A stretch of 64,000 nucleotides of DNA from Triplophysa rosa (Eukaryota; Chordata; Actinopteri; Cypriniformes; Nemacheilidae): contig NC_079902.1 in assembly GCF_024868665.1 (NCBI RefSeq), forward strand, positions 19,061,407 through 19,125,406, read 5' to 3'. The position numbers and the translations under genes are program-made. Within the stretch, counting starts at the first letter, position 1, and every line of letters begins with the position of its first letter. The notes under the pieces were generated by a model. That model had not been told where the DNA came from and made no database searches. It saw nothing but the letters and a program-made list of their open reading frames with translations. Shown piece by piece: positions 48,652 through 60,195 of this stretch.

Positions 48652-48907
48652 GTAGTTACAGAGTTTGTTTTAATGGCACAAACGGGCACAAATCGAGCAC
48701 AAACGAACGGCACCAGTTTGATACGATTTGGACGACATGGGGTGGAGAGTGACATCACACAGCCAAGAAAAAGAATGTTTAATATCTTGAACGCCAAACC
48801 AGCACAAACGGTCATTTTTGCGGCACAAATCAGCACAAACACAGCACAAACGAATGGTATAGTTTTGGTGACAATTTATTTATATGGGGTGCCAACTTCA
48901 CGGAGGT
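48652..48907 (+). repeat. right inverted arm of the composite element
   Basis: Reverse complement of 45937-46192. Here the GTGACGTCAC word of the left arm has become GTGACATCAC, one of the few differences. High identity between the arms suggests recent movement or gene conversion between arms. Confidence 0.8.
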
Positions 48908-48911
48908 GTCC

Positions 48912-50900
48912 ATTTGTCATACTGACAAGTTTCTAACTACTTCTCACCCACATGAACTACTCTGGCTTGCTTTAATATTCAAGGTGGTCTTGTTCCTCCA
49001 TATTAGCGTGCGGTATGTGCACCTGATCGGGCAGCTGCTGATGTTAGATTGCCAGATGCCAGCTGGTGCTGTCCTCCCATCTGAAAGTATACATCCTTTC
49101 TCTGAAGACCCTTTGCTTGGCCCATTCACCCTCTGGTCTGGGTGTACACAACTGTGACCATCTGTGAACGCCACCGTCTCAAGCTGGAGCTCTTGGAATA
49201 ACATGATCTAAAGTCAATATTGCATGTCTGTTGTAGAGAGAATTAATAGGAGTTACTAAGTTATGGTTTGTGCAAGCTTGGAATGGTTTACTGCAAATGA
49301 CACATTTTTTAAATGCAATATATTTATAAAATCAGGCTCTTTTCTGAACACGTTGCGATGTGATTGAGTTATTCTTGCACAAGGGCATGAATCATGGAAT
49401 GTAAACAATGTCAATGAGGGACACGGTACATAATGATTTAAAGTGAAATTTTTATTAGGTTTTCTATTGGTCTTTTTGTGGGATATTTTAAGAGGCATGC
49501 ATCTGAAAAAAATGAGCATTAATTTACCTTTCAAGCACATCATAAAAATAGTAATGACCTTTTGAATAAAAACAGTAAATATCAGCTGGTCCATCGCCAG
49601 AAATACAACATGCTAGAGAAAAAATAGCTGTAAAAGCTCATTCATTTGTTTATTTAGGCTATCAAACATCTTTTAATTACATAAAACCTAAACAATTTGT
49701 AGACCTGCAGGCCAAATTGAAGTTTTAAATAGATCAAATACACATACATATGAAGAGTTTGGTTCCAAAATGAGATAACTTGAAATTTTTTTTTAAAAAT
49801 CATGTTTTTTTATTGTGCATTCCAATTAATATCAATCAAACTGCAGTTGGTTTGTTTTGATTTCAGCCATAATAACTAAAAAAATACAGCTAACTAACAC
49901 AATAAAACACAATAAAAACATGATAACAAAAAATATCTCATTTTGAAACCCAACTCTTCATATAGAGCACATACACTTTCCGGTCTAACATCCTAAAGTC
50001 TATTTTGGGCAAAATACTCTCTTTACATGCTGTTCTGTCTTAGAGCTCTTTAGACTCGTGCAATATGCTTCAGCTGCGATAACAGAAATACTCTTCCGAG
50101 AGATGATGACTCTCAGCTGAAAACACAAACCTCACTCACACTTAGATCACTGACTGAATTTCCAACAATTTTGCCCCAAGGTGAGTTCTCTCATTGTTTT
50201 GTCTGTCTGTAGGCAAATATTAAGATATTCCAGTCACACTTATCTGTGCAGTTGTCTGACTAGACACACAAGTGAAAGAATCACAAATACGCTGCATGCA
50301 ATGACGGACATTTTGACAGAATAGTAATCCGGATTCGAAGGAAGAAGAAAACAAGAGGATGGAAATGCAAATCCTATTGGGTGTCTGGTTCTTATGTTTA
50401 TAATGGGTCTTTAAATCCGGTCCAGTTGGAGAAGAAGCTGTGGGGCAGATGGGTCTAGTGTGCATCACACCAGTGTGGTATGGTGATAAAAATAGTGTCC
50501 GAAACTAAAAGCAGCTGTCTTGCTGTCTAGTGAATGACTTAACAGACAGTGTTGTTGTATGGAAACTGGTTTCAGAAAGGCTTCTCACCCACGAGAAAGT
50601 AAAATCAAAGATGAGATCTCTTCAATCCCTCAATGATTTTGCCTAGACTTCAATGAGATTAAATGAGAGCAAATGGAAACTTGCATAGCTGGCCTGCATA
50701 TCCGGAGACACAGAGATTTGTCTCCATTAGAGTTTCAGATGAGATCTCAACAATTTGCCAAGTCTGCAATCGAAAGTCAAAATTATTGAAGATTTCAATA
50801 TGAACTCAGATTTCTCATTAAATTAACATTTTACACCTACATATTATTTTTAATGTATATTTGAACAACTGTCTCATTTGTTTTTCTCCTGAGCAATTCT
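48912..50900. other. no supported gene
   Basis: 48990-49190 is GC-rich and open on both strands (plus: RYVHLIGQLLMLDCQMPAGA), directly next to the right end of the composite element. Neither strand gives a recognisable protein. Confidence 0.4.
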
Positions 50901-51108
50901 GAAGGTGCTGTGTGTAACTTTTTGGAGGAACCTTTGACAGAAATGCAATTTAATATACATACTACATACTTTACATATATATAAAGACCTTACATAATGA
51001 AGCGTTATGTTTTCATTCAATGAGCTATTTCTATCTACATACAACGCGGGTCCCCTTACATGTAATTCGCCTTGTTGTTTCTACAGTAGCTCTAAACGGA
51101 CAAACGCA
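50901..51108 (+). repeat. interspersed repeat A, 3'-truncated copy
   Basis: Starts AAGGTGCTGTGTGTAACTTT and follows the family through CTACAGTAGCTCTAAACGGA, then stops abruptly at CAAACGCAGG. Confidence 0.7.
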
Positions 51109-52303
51109 GGTTAGCTGTAGACCTTTGAGGTCAAAAAATGTAAAACCGTCAGAAGAAAAGAGATATAAATAGCAATACAGGGAATATGACATATAGTTAA
51201 AACACCTCCGCAAGCTCAGCTTTCCACCTATTTAACAGATCTGTGACTCTTTATCTGCGAACCTTTGACAGCATCTTCATGCAGTGATGGAAGACGGGCT
51301 TGGAGACAGAGCCGTCTGCATTGTGCAGGCTTAATGTTTCTGTTTCTTATATCATCTATGTTTGGGTGCTCATTAAATGACTGCTAAAGCTTTGACTGGA
51401 CCTGCGCTGTGATCTACCCACAGACATCCATGTGTGACCTGGCACTGTAACTGCTTGAAATAGATTCAGCCGCTAATGTTTATGGTCAATATAAGATCTG
51501 ATTCATCCCAATTACAACATGAAGTGAATGTGAAATCTTTATACGTGCAGGATTGGCACAGAAAATTGACTGCTGTTTCAAATGGGTGTTATGCGAGATG
51601 GCCGGTTTGTGTCAAAAACATGACGTGCTTTACAAATGCTTCTAGTTAGCAAGACATACCATCAGGCGACTCAATAAAACTCAACCTAGTGTACGTACGC
51701 GCACCCCGAACACACATTTTTTAATTGATCCCCTCTTGGAAAATTGACTGTTGACTCCACGAGTTGCTTGAAGGGATCACAAATTGATGTTCACACTCTC
51801 ATGTGAGATGTTCGTGAATGGATTTACAAGAAGTACCGCAGGAATGCTGAAACTAAGGGAAACTAAGAAGGCCTGCACGCAAACGTTTTCTTTGGTGATT
51901 GTCAGTGTGTTTGATGTAATGGAATATCTGAAATGAAAAGTGCACGAGGTTTTAAGACATGTGACCATGCCTGTGAAAACCTGCTGAAGTCATTTTTAGT
52001 GATTTACTGTTTTCTTCACAAAATCATACATATTGTAGGAAGAACATTCTGTGAAAATATAAGCTTGACATCTTTAATATTGATTGAGTGAGGCCAAAGA
52101 TTGAAATCATAGTGAAATTAATGGTTAAAATCAAACTTTGATGCTTGCTATCTCAACTAGATTTTGAGACTTTGGAGCGTCACAGGCACAAATGTGCAAT
52201 TTCTGGTTTTACTTCATGGCAGAAAGTGACCTGGTTTTGAAGGATATCAGGCTCTTTTTTTTAGCAATAAACAGTTAAAATTGTGTAATAAAACACAACA
52301 CAA
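51109..52303. other. no gene seen
   Basis: Unremarkable intergenic sequence. Confidence 0.5.
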
Positions 52304-52490
52304 ACGGTGCTTCATGATGCCACAGAAGAACTTTTCGGTTTCACAGAAAAGGGGTCTTTAGACTATAAAAAAGAAAGTAAAGAAATTGCTCTTAGAAGAA
52401 CCTTTAAGTTAATGGTCCTTTAAGGAACCAACAAATGGTTCTTCTATGGCATCGCAGTGAAGAACCATTTCTAGCACATTTAAGGGTGTA
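52304..52490. mobile_element. MITE of the TTAAAAATAAAGGTGCTTC family, copy 3
   Basis: GGTGCTTCATGATGCCACAG at the left and TTCTATGGCATCGCAGTGAA at the right are inverted relatives; the interior has repeated AGAACCTTTAAG-like words. Terminal bases are eroded compared with the copy at 40641. Confidence 0.6.
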
Positions 52491-55458
52491 CTTATTTATT
52501 TTTTATAATACTTTTAAGACTTCTCTGATTTCTCAAACCCATTGAACGCTATAACATTTTGAGAATATCTCACTACACATAAATTGCTTTAGATAAAACA
52601 AAGTATTATAGAGACAAGGGCTCTGTTAACTTAGGCCAGTAACCAACCATGTAGGAATGACTAGAAAACCTAAAAAGTGTCCAAACCTAGCATAGTGCCA
52701 ATCCAACCCCCAGGAATTATATGCCACCTCCACCTCTCACCCCCACCCCCAGACTTGTAATTGTAAATTAAACTATCATTACTGTACTATCCAATTCAGA
52801 CTTTATAACACACTTTCATGACTTCCTCTCTCTCTGTCTCTCATATGCTTAGCAATGAATCCATGAATTCAGATATGAGATATTTACACTGCATATGATT
52901 GAAACCCTTGCCAACACATTGACTTTTACTGTCCATTTCAAAAGCATTCCAGTTAGGTGACAAAGGTCTTTTGCACAGGTAACAGTTAAGCACACATATG
53001 GCTTCACTTTAAGAAGCATCGTTCATCTAGCAGCCCTTAGAGAATGAAGGTGTTGTTAAAAAAGTGCACTTTTATATTTCCTGCATGCTGTATGGAGAGC
53101 CTATGATCTTGTGGCTGGATGTGTTGTAGAACTGGGAGCTTCAAGGGCTTCTGGAAGGTTCGCTTGTTTGAAACGTGTGATCACATTCTTTAGTCTGGCA
53201 AAGAACTCTCATAACGGATCATATCATAAGAGAAGCCACGCCAAAATAGACTCCGCAAAAGACAAAACAAAACGGCTCTGCAGGAATAGAAAATTTGGAG
53301 CGCAGCATTGTTGTAGTGGTTGGGTGGTGTGCAACTTAAATATAAATGCGAACTTAAATTGGGAGGTGAAATCTGTGATCCAGCGAGCTTTGTGCAAACA
53401 GACACATGGATGTAATTTCAGTTTATAGATTCAGGAAAACACAGTTAGGAATCATTATAGCTTCAGGGGTAGCTGCCACTATATCAATTTTATGCATTAG
53501 TTTATCTGAATTACAAGTAAACTTCAACAAAATGCTATAAATGTATATTTACAATATTGCATTAAAGCTAATAAATCATAATAATAAATCAAATATATAA
53601 TAATATAAAATAATAAATATGCTATACTTCTTGTCATATATTGCTATATATCTGTCTGCCGTTTTTAATCAATGACCGACTGCCTAATTGAAAGTGTACC
53701 CGAATATGAAATGACAAGAAGAGAAGGCAATATACTCATCCCTCTCTCCTTCCTAATCCAATAATCCTTGTATTTTATTCGTCCAGGGACCAAGGTAAAC
53801 CTTACACAGACAGCCCTCAGCATATGTTTGTCATAGCCGGTAAGCCATGCAGGGAATGGAAAGGAGCGTCTAGAGTATTTGGAGCTGAATTATTTTGAAT
53901 GAGAATAGAGTCGTATAATCGTTGAGGAGAGATTGTTATTTACATTTTGTTTTAGTGAAAAGCTTGCATGTTGACATAATGTCTTGTGAATTAACAGCCA
54001 AGCAAATAGGTTGGAAAACAAATATATAAAAACTAGTGTAAGGGCCCAGACTGTCAAACACAATATGCAACAAGGTTCAGTCTGAGACCAGTACAAAAAA
54101 TAAGGATCTTTTGCTTTTTTTAGTGTTAATGTTATGTTTATTTCTGGTTAGGGTTCTGAATGCTAGATTTTCAGAATCTCAGGTTTTTGGACCCAATTGT
54201 ATAATAAAAGTGTGTCAAAATTTCTAGTGTGAGACTGTAACAAAAGCACATGTTCAAATGTCTTTTTTTTTGTCTCGTTCATGTGTTCGATAATTAATCC
54301 AGTACTCTACTTCACTTCATTTCTTTCATATTCATTCATTCACAAGTACACACACGATCAAAACAATGAGTCATTTTGATGGACAGCTAATACACAACTC
54401 ACAGATCAATGAGGTCTTCTTGAAGTCATTATGCATTGTGCAGTCCGATTATAATATAATTCCACATGAAATCGACTATTGAGTCTGAAATGTCTATAAA
54501 TAATTCTTAAATCAAAATTCTTATTTAATTAAATCAAAACAACTATGCTAATTTGTTTAAATATACTACCAATGGGATTTAAATTTAAAAAGTTTAAATT
54601 GGAAACTACATTTTCAGACATAGGCTACTAGCTTTCTCAAAATGTTATGAATGTTTTTGGTGGCTTCAGCTGCACCATACCCTGATTTGAACTCATACAA
54701 AAGCATAATGTTCTCGGATCTATTGAACATTATTGTTACAAATACAATTCCAAAGAATTACAGCTCACTGAAAGAACAAGTGCATTTGAGAGGAAATGGT
54801 TGAGGCCTCCAAATAAGGTCAAGTTCTCCTGCTCACAGCTTGACTCCTCCCCAACATATGTGCACTATACTGAAATGTACATCGCGTTCTTTCCAAAAAA
54901 AAAAAGTGGCTGTTGTTCATGATTTTGTAGAACCTTCTGCAACACATTAGGTTTTTATATGCTTCATGCCTATACGTGAATATTCGGGGATGACTTTTAG
55001 TTACTTTAGTCTTAGTCCTATCTGCTTTCAGAATGAAGAGATGATTGATATTTACGTTTACTGTAAAGCGTGTTCTTTTTTTGGACTGTGAAAGACTAAA
55101 TCCCAAAACACTAGTCTGTTCCATGAAACACCTCTTGTGTACCTATGTGTTTTCGTCACTTCAGTTTTCTTTAAGCAAAACGGTGCTAGAACTTAAAAGA
55201 AAAGGAGTTCAAATAGATATAATAAATATACATTATTTAAGAATTAAAGTTAGTAAACGTCAGTTAGCCTACAAAGAAAATGTGTGTATGTACAGTATAT
55301 ATATGTAAAGGTTTATGCATATACATATACATACATATACAGTATATCAGTCAAATTTTTATAAAGGTTATATTTTCACAAAATAAGCTGGATTTTCAGA
55401 ACCAGGGTCACATTTACAGTAATATAAAAAGTAAATTTATCTTAATACTATACAGGAG
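52491..55458. other. no gene seen
   Basis: Includes AT-rich tracts near 53560-53640. A 105-codon plus frame at 53111-53428 has no recognisable motif. Confidence 0.5.
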
Positions 55459-55526
55459 TATATAAAAATGTATTGACAACATGCTTTATGTATACATAAA
55501 GCATGTTGTCAATACATTTTTATATA
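55459..55526. repeat. perfect 68-bp palindrome
   Basis: The 34 bases 55459-55492 are followed, with no spacer, by their exact reverse complement 55493-55526; the centre is ATGTATACAT and symmetry stops at 55458/55527. It is AT-rich with an inner TTGACAACATGC block. No known element was recognised. A folded-back assembly or replication artefact is also possible. Confidence 0.9.
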
Positions 55527-55666
55527 TTAAAAATATACATTTAATATAACTTAAAAAAATTAAGTTACTATGACTTAAAATTTTCGATGTAATCTGTTTC
55601 AACTATTTTTTTGAGTTAACTGAACTTGTCGGGTTTTACAGTGTACTATAACATAAAACATAACAT

Positions 55667-55672
55667 TTTATT
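55667..55672 (-). terminator. possible polyadenylation signal for the 55719-55951 exon
   Basis: AATAAA on the minus strand, about 47 nt downstream of the in-frame stop of the candidate exon. The hexamer is frequent by chance in AT-rich DNA, so it supports the exon only weakly. Confidence 0.25.
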
Positions 55673-55718
55673 AACTTAATGAATTTGGAACTGCATAAAA
55701 TACCTAGATTCTTAAATA

Positions 55719-55951
55719 TTACACGTATACAATAACCCCAGACTTCTTCACTGCTGTTATGGGGGTCATGAGAAGTGCAGAGGTGTGGGTCAGGGATCTG
55801 TACTCAGGGCTAATAAAGGCCTTGATTCCCTCTTCACGAATCTCTATCCTGTCACGGCGCCTCTCCACCCTCCCTCCCACCAGTGTGCTGTTGCCGAGCA
55901 ACGTGTGGTCTAGTGTTGGCGAGCGTGGCTGTTTGTTCCCGCCGAGCTGTG
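55719..55951 (-). CDS. candidate terminal exon of an unrecognised minus-strand gene
   Basis: A strong acceptor (CTTCCCTTTTTCTCAG) precedes a 76-codon open frame that ends TAA at 55721-55719. The peptide runs QLGGNKQPRSPTLDHTLLGN, includes RVERRRDRIEIREEGIKAFI and ends SGVIVYV. The segment is clearly richer in G+C than its surroundings. An AATAAA on the minus strand (55672-55667) lies about 47 nt past the stop, as for a short 3' UTR. The first two exon bases (CA) would complete a codon started upstream. I do not recognise the protein, and no partner exon was found to the right. The opposite strand is also open over the same stretch, which weakens the case. It could instead be a conserved regulatory element. 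Confidence 0.3.
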
Positions 55952-56039
55952 CTGAGAAAAAGGGAAGACACAAATTGGTAAACGGCAGCCACAGACCCAG
56001 GAGTCCGCGGATCAATGTCTGTACAAACAAACTCTGGCG

Positions 56040-56042
<3 letters not shown>

Positions 56043-56072
<30 letters not shown>
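56043..56072. repeat. (CT)n microsatellite
   Basis: About 15 CT units. It generates Ser-Leu-Ser-Leu and Arg-Glu frames on the two strands that are not genes. Confidence 0.95.
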
Positions 56073-56076
<4 letters not shown>

Positions 56077-57020
56077 TTTCTCTCACCTTTCCTCATCAAA
56101 CTCTGCGTGGATGATTCGCTTTGCCTGTTTTAATAATTCAGCGCTGGCAAACGAAGTTCTCATCTCTGTCAGAATTATTTCATCTTCACCTAATCTAAAA
56201 CAAACAAATCTTAAACGAAAGAGAGAACAAGGGTGTCTGTGTCTTTACATTGGGGTTTTATAAATCCCAATGCCTCGTGGCAAGCTTCAGAATATGGAGA
56301 TGGAATATGGCAGCATAAATAGATTTAGACTCTTAACCTTTAAACTTGAATCAGTAAGGATCCTAGAAAATAGAAATTGTTTATTGTGAAATTGTTATCC
56401 GTAGATAAACTATGCAAAGGTTAATAATGTCATAATTTAATTCAATCTGTTTTATGTCCACATTCTCACATTTCTCATATTTGGGTTTTCCAGCTTGCAA
56501 AACAGGATGTGGTTGTTGTTATTTAGACAATATTGAGAATGCACTCATAGCTTCATTGTGAACTTTTGTCCATTGGAAATGATTTTACGGACAAACCAGA
56601 ACATAATGAAAGCACATGTCCGAAATAGAATGTATATAAAACTTGCCACAACCTCAAACCCAAGACTAAAAGTGACATCTGGTAACTCTACAGTCTGGAT
56701 TGAACTGAAATAGAACAAGAAATATGCGCTCAGGTTTCTTCTTGTGGTCAACAAAATATTTGTCCTAAAAATGTTGCACATTCTTTAAATGTTAGTATAG
56801 TTATAAGTCAAAATTCATAACAAATGCTTGTTTCATGTTTTCGACAGACATGCAACAAATACCAGATGGTTTTGCACAAACATTATATTTACTCCACACC
56901 CCCAATGTTATCAGTCTGTCTCTATTACATAAAACCTCAATTATTTTTCTTTCTGTGACTATATTAGTCAACTCTCCATGTCTGACTTCTCCAATAACAT
57001 GTTGTGATCCCGTGTGCTAG

Positions 57021-57198
57021 GCCAAACTGCCTGGATCCATATGCGCTGTATCAGCGGCTGAGCACTTCCATGTGTGAAGGCCTGTGCCAGAACCAGACTC
57101 CAGATATCCACATAGCGTTAGAGCACGAGGGAATGAGCACTATGTCTGTCTCGCTGCCTATGATAGCCGCAGACACGCGGCAGCAGACACAGCTGTAA
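57021..57198 (+). CDS. candidate plus-strand terminal exon, unrecognised
   Basis: After a possible acceptor (GTGTGCTAG, weak pyrimidine tract) a 58-codon frame in phase 2 runs to TAA at 57196-57198. It reads CLDPYALYQRLSTSMCEGLC, then LEHEGMSTMSVSLPMIAADT and ends QQTQL, a terminus of PDZ-ligand form (T-x-L). The stretch is GC-rich compared with its flanks. I cannot name a family, the acceptor is mediocre, and no upstream exon was found, so this may be a conserved non-coding segment. It would be transcribed away from the minus-strand candidate at 55719-55951 and overlap its locus, so at most one is likely to be real. Confidence 0.2.
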
Positions 57199-57779
57199 AC
57201 ATCTGTGGAACGCTGAAGGCCAGAGGCTCTAGATGTTTCTCGGAGCAACGCGGCGTGCCATAAATTGCTTACATCATAGCAATCGGCTTAAAAACATGCG
57301 GTATAATTTTACTCGATTTTTCAGATAAAACGTAATCAAAATAGTGTAATTATTAAAATTGTGTGTTTTTATCAACATGCATGAGCAATCTGTGGATTTA
57401 AAATGACACTTCACCACTATCGGCTGTACAGAATAACCATTAACAAACAACATACGGTGTTTTGTTAAAGCCTTCATTAATATGCTAGAAAAACTAGAAT
57501 AAAAAGTTGTTTCGTGCTTACTTTTTCCATAGTGATGTTTGCGTATAACGACTTCTTAAGATCAAACCGTAGACCCACTTGTTTCGCTGCTTAAAACGTC
57601 TCCAAGCTGCTCTTGTGGTTGCTTTCCTTTTTACTTTATCATCTTTTCTTATTTTGTTTTTAAACACGCGATTCTTTTTTTCAGTTAGTGAAAATGCACA
57701 ATGTTTCCCGCGGCCCCGCCTCCGACAACCGCGTCATCATCAGCGCGAGTTCGTCCTGTCAGTGAATGAGTCCCGCTGA

Positions 57780-57956
57780 TATGGAAGGCCAGAAGGGCCA
57801 AAACGTGTGAGTATTACGCGTTAACACGCAATTAACGCATTAACGCGTAATTACGTGTTAACACGTATCTACGCGTTAATGCGTTAATTGCGTGTTAACG
57901 CGTAATACGTGTTAACGTGTTGGTTTCACACGTTTTGGCCCTTCTGGCCTTCCATA
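57780..57956. repeat. 177-bp CpG-rich palindromic element
   Basis: The outer 31 bp on each side (starting TATGGAAGGCCAGAAGGGCC) are perfect inverted repeats, with TA at both outer edges as a possible target site. After a 17-bp insertion present only on the right, another 39 bp pair perfectly (57811-57849 with 57870-57908), and the centre TACGTGTTAACACGTA is itself palindromic. The inner part is made almost only of ACGCG and TTAA words. It has no coding capacity. It looks like a small TA-inserting inverted-repeat transposon. Confidence 0.8.
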
Positions 57957-60074
57957 CGCTGAAGCCGTCAGGTGACATTGATAAAACTGCTCACTTTTCT
58001 TTCTTTGATATCTGTCACAACTTTTAATACTAGCTTTATTTAGGTGACATGGGACGAAATAAAACAAAGCACTTCTGTTGCCATACTGTTTAAAAGCCAG
58101 AATCCTTACGTTTTCTCTGTATCCTCCTTAACAGTTGTTTTAAACCTCCTCGTTACGTTTATTCTACGTTTAAATAAAGTATTTTCACCACAACACTGGC
58201 CTATACTTCATACATTTATACCTTCCCCACAAGTATTCACACAGAGATGGCAGTGTTGGCAAGTTACATCTGTATTCTGTACCGAGTGAAATCTATTTTT
58301 TACGTAACATGTGTAGTGATGTGTTAAAAACATTTGATGCTTTGTTAAAAATATTGTATTGTGGTCAACAGTACATAGACCTGTTTTACCCAATGCTATA
58401 ACTTCATAATCAAAGCATAAGTGAAGAATTATGCATAAATATTAATAAATGGTATATTTAACTGTAATAATTGGCATGTTACTAGTAAAAACAAACACAC
58501 TGACTTCTATCTTTTTGGGCCATTTGCGGTCGTGGGTAATGGTTGTATAAGATAGTACACCACTTTTTTTGTTAGGACTACACCACTGGTCTATATACTG
58601 TATATATACAGTATATATCACATAATGTTAAGGATTTTCAAAGTTTCAATCATTTTTTAAGATAATTCCTGTTGGAGAAACAACGATCAAGTCACAATGT
58701 GTTTTTAAGATAAAGAGCTAATAAATCTAATTGAATTCAAATGTCACATGCTTTATAATAATCCCATGTAAAGAAATATAAAGGATCTTAGCAAAGTCAT
58801 CTTCTGGTCTCAGCCCTGACTTTGACACATTAGCAGAGTTGGTTACCCTACACAACCCCACTTCATCTTCCTCCCGCCACTACAAGCTCAATAAATTCTC
58901 AAGATGTCTCTGTGTACGCCTTCTAGTTTATGAGCAACAGAAACAGAGAGCTAGCAGGAGAGGGGAGAGAGAGAGACTGGATTCAGAATCCATCTGACAT
59001 TTTGATAATGAAGTCGTCTCATCAGTCACAAAGACACAGAACATTGAAGACGAAGCTCAGCATGCACGTGCGCAGGCACACACACACGCAAACGGTATTC
59101 TTTTAATAAACGATATCTCCTAAAGATCATGATCAAAGAGGGTGGTAGCACCTGTACAAAGGCACAGAAAGGAATGGCTAGGAAAATCAGTTTGGTGTCA
59201 TGTTGAGTTCTGCTGAAAATGAGTTGGTATGTGTTGGAGGGGTTTCTATATAAAAAGCAGATTTGCCCGATATCAATTAATCTGAGGAATTAAAGGGAAA
59301 GTGTCCAGTTTTTGTGCAACCACCCAAATCATGCAATCTGCCCAACTACTGCGTGACAACTAGCCCCTATGGTATTTTCCTGTGATATCTGCAGGGGAAT
59401 TTAGCATTAATTATTTACAACAGAAGAGAAAATACAATGACATTGTTTTGAATTCATCTTGAAAATAATTATGCATAACAGATTTCGTAATTGAGTATGG
59501 CCAATCCAATCACACTGACCTTGATTAAGATAAACCGTGTATGCATACTCGTGTGCACAAGGGTGACCTGATGCTCCAGTTTACAAACATACCTGTCCTT
59601 GAATCTTCTTTTCTTTCCTCAGGTGTTTCCATAGAAACAAGAGGGGTAAGCCTAGGTGTGTGAGAACAGCAGGTAGGAAAGCTTTGCCACCTTACTGAAT
59701 ATTTAAATCCCGCTCACCTACTTGTTTCCAAAAGTTTCAATGACAGACACAATGACAGTTTCATCAAGAATTAATGTATGATAATGAAAAAAACATTACA
59801 GCTTGAGGATTGCAGAGCAGGAGTTGCTTAGCATGTTGTTCGAAATGTTGCGATATCGAGATTTATTATAGCACAGGATCCCCGCACATTAAAATGCTGC
59901 AAAACATTGCACTTTCTTGCTAAGTTTGTATCTGTAATTTTCAAAGTGATAATAAAATATTTTTTTTCTATACCAAATTTGCATCAATAAAACACACAGT
60001 TGTATAATACACATTCTTTTATATATATTTTACAATTTTGCATGTGTCCAGTGGTAACACAACAAGGTATCACT
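57957..60074. other. no gene seen
   Basis: Contains a short TATATACTG/CAGTATATA palindrome at about 58591-58618 and a GA-rich tract near 58955-58975. Confidence 0.5.
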
Positions 60075-60195
60075 TTATTCTGACACCGTGTCTATGCGAT
60101 GCGACAAAAGACAATAGAACGCATTAGAACTCACTCTAATTTTAAATTTTGCGATGCGACAATCCCATTAGAACAAGCCGTGTGGTGTAAGTGAT
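60075..60195. repeat. probable interspersed repeat (GCGATGCGACAA words)
   Basis: TGCGATGCGACAAAAGACAA and TTGCGATGCGACAATC occur 60 bp apart with GAACGCATTAGAACTCACTC between. I recognise the phrase from a fish DNA-repeat family, but ends are unclear. Confidence 0.35.

Larger units (their letters stand above)
46469..48672 (+). repeat. tandem units (about 130-145 bp) interrupted by a hAT insertion
   Basis: At least four degenerate units start with GCACAAATCGAGCACAAACG-like words at about 46469, 46598, 46735 and 48531-48545, and a further one starts the right arm at about 48674. Each continues with a GATTTGGACGACATGGGGTG phrase, GGAGAGTGACGTCAC and a variable AT-rich tail. The spacing is about 129, 136 and 144 bp. 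The array is split by the hAT element at 46839-48504. Confidence 0.7.
45929..48911. mobile_element. long-inverted-repeat composite element
   Basis: Two 256-bp arms, 45937-46192 and 48652-48907, are reverse complements with about five mismatches counted by eye (about 98%). They start ACCTCCGTGAAGTTGGCACC. The word GGTGTCC occurs at both outer ends (45929-45935 and 48905-48911) and may be a target-site duplication or part of it; the exact ends are ambiguous. Between the arms lie tandem units with the phrase CACAAATCGAGCACAAACGA, a large hairpin (46218-46354) and a nested hAT element. Without the hAT insertion the element is about 1.3 kb. No transposase is visible. Open frames in the arms (AQTN-like repeats) are explained by the repeat itself. 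The superfamily is unknown to me. Confidence 0.75.

Noticed and set aside
55759..56133. 124-codon plus frame over the candidate minus-strand exon
   Set aside because: It ends in the CT microsatellite translation and lacks splice or polyA support, while the minus strand has an acceptor and AATAAA.
57579..57779. Signal-anchor-like frame (LQAALVVAFLFTLSSFLILF)
   Set aside because: It has no ATG and an in-frame TAG just upstream; the hydrophobic run reflects a T-rich tract.
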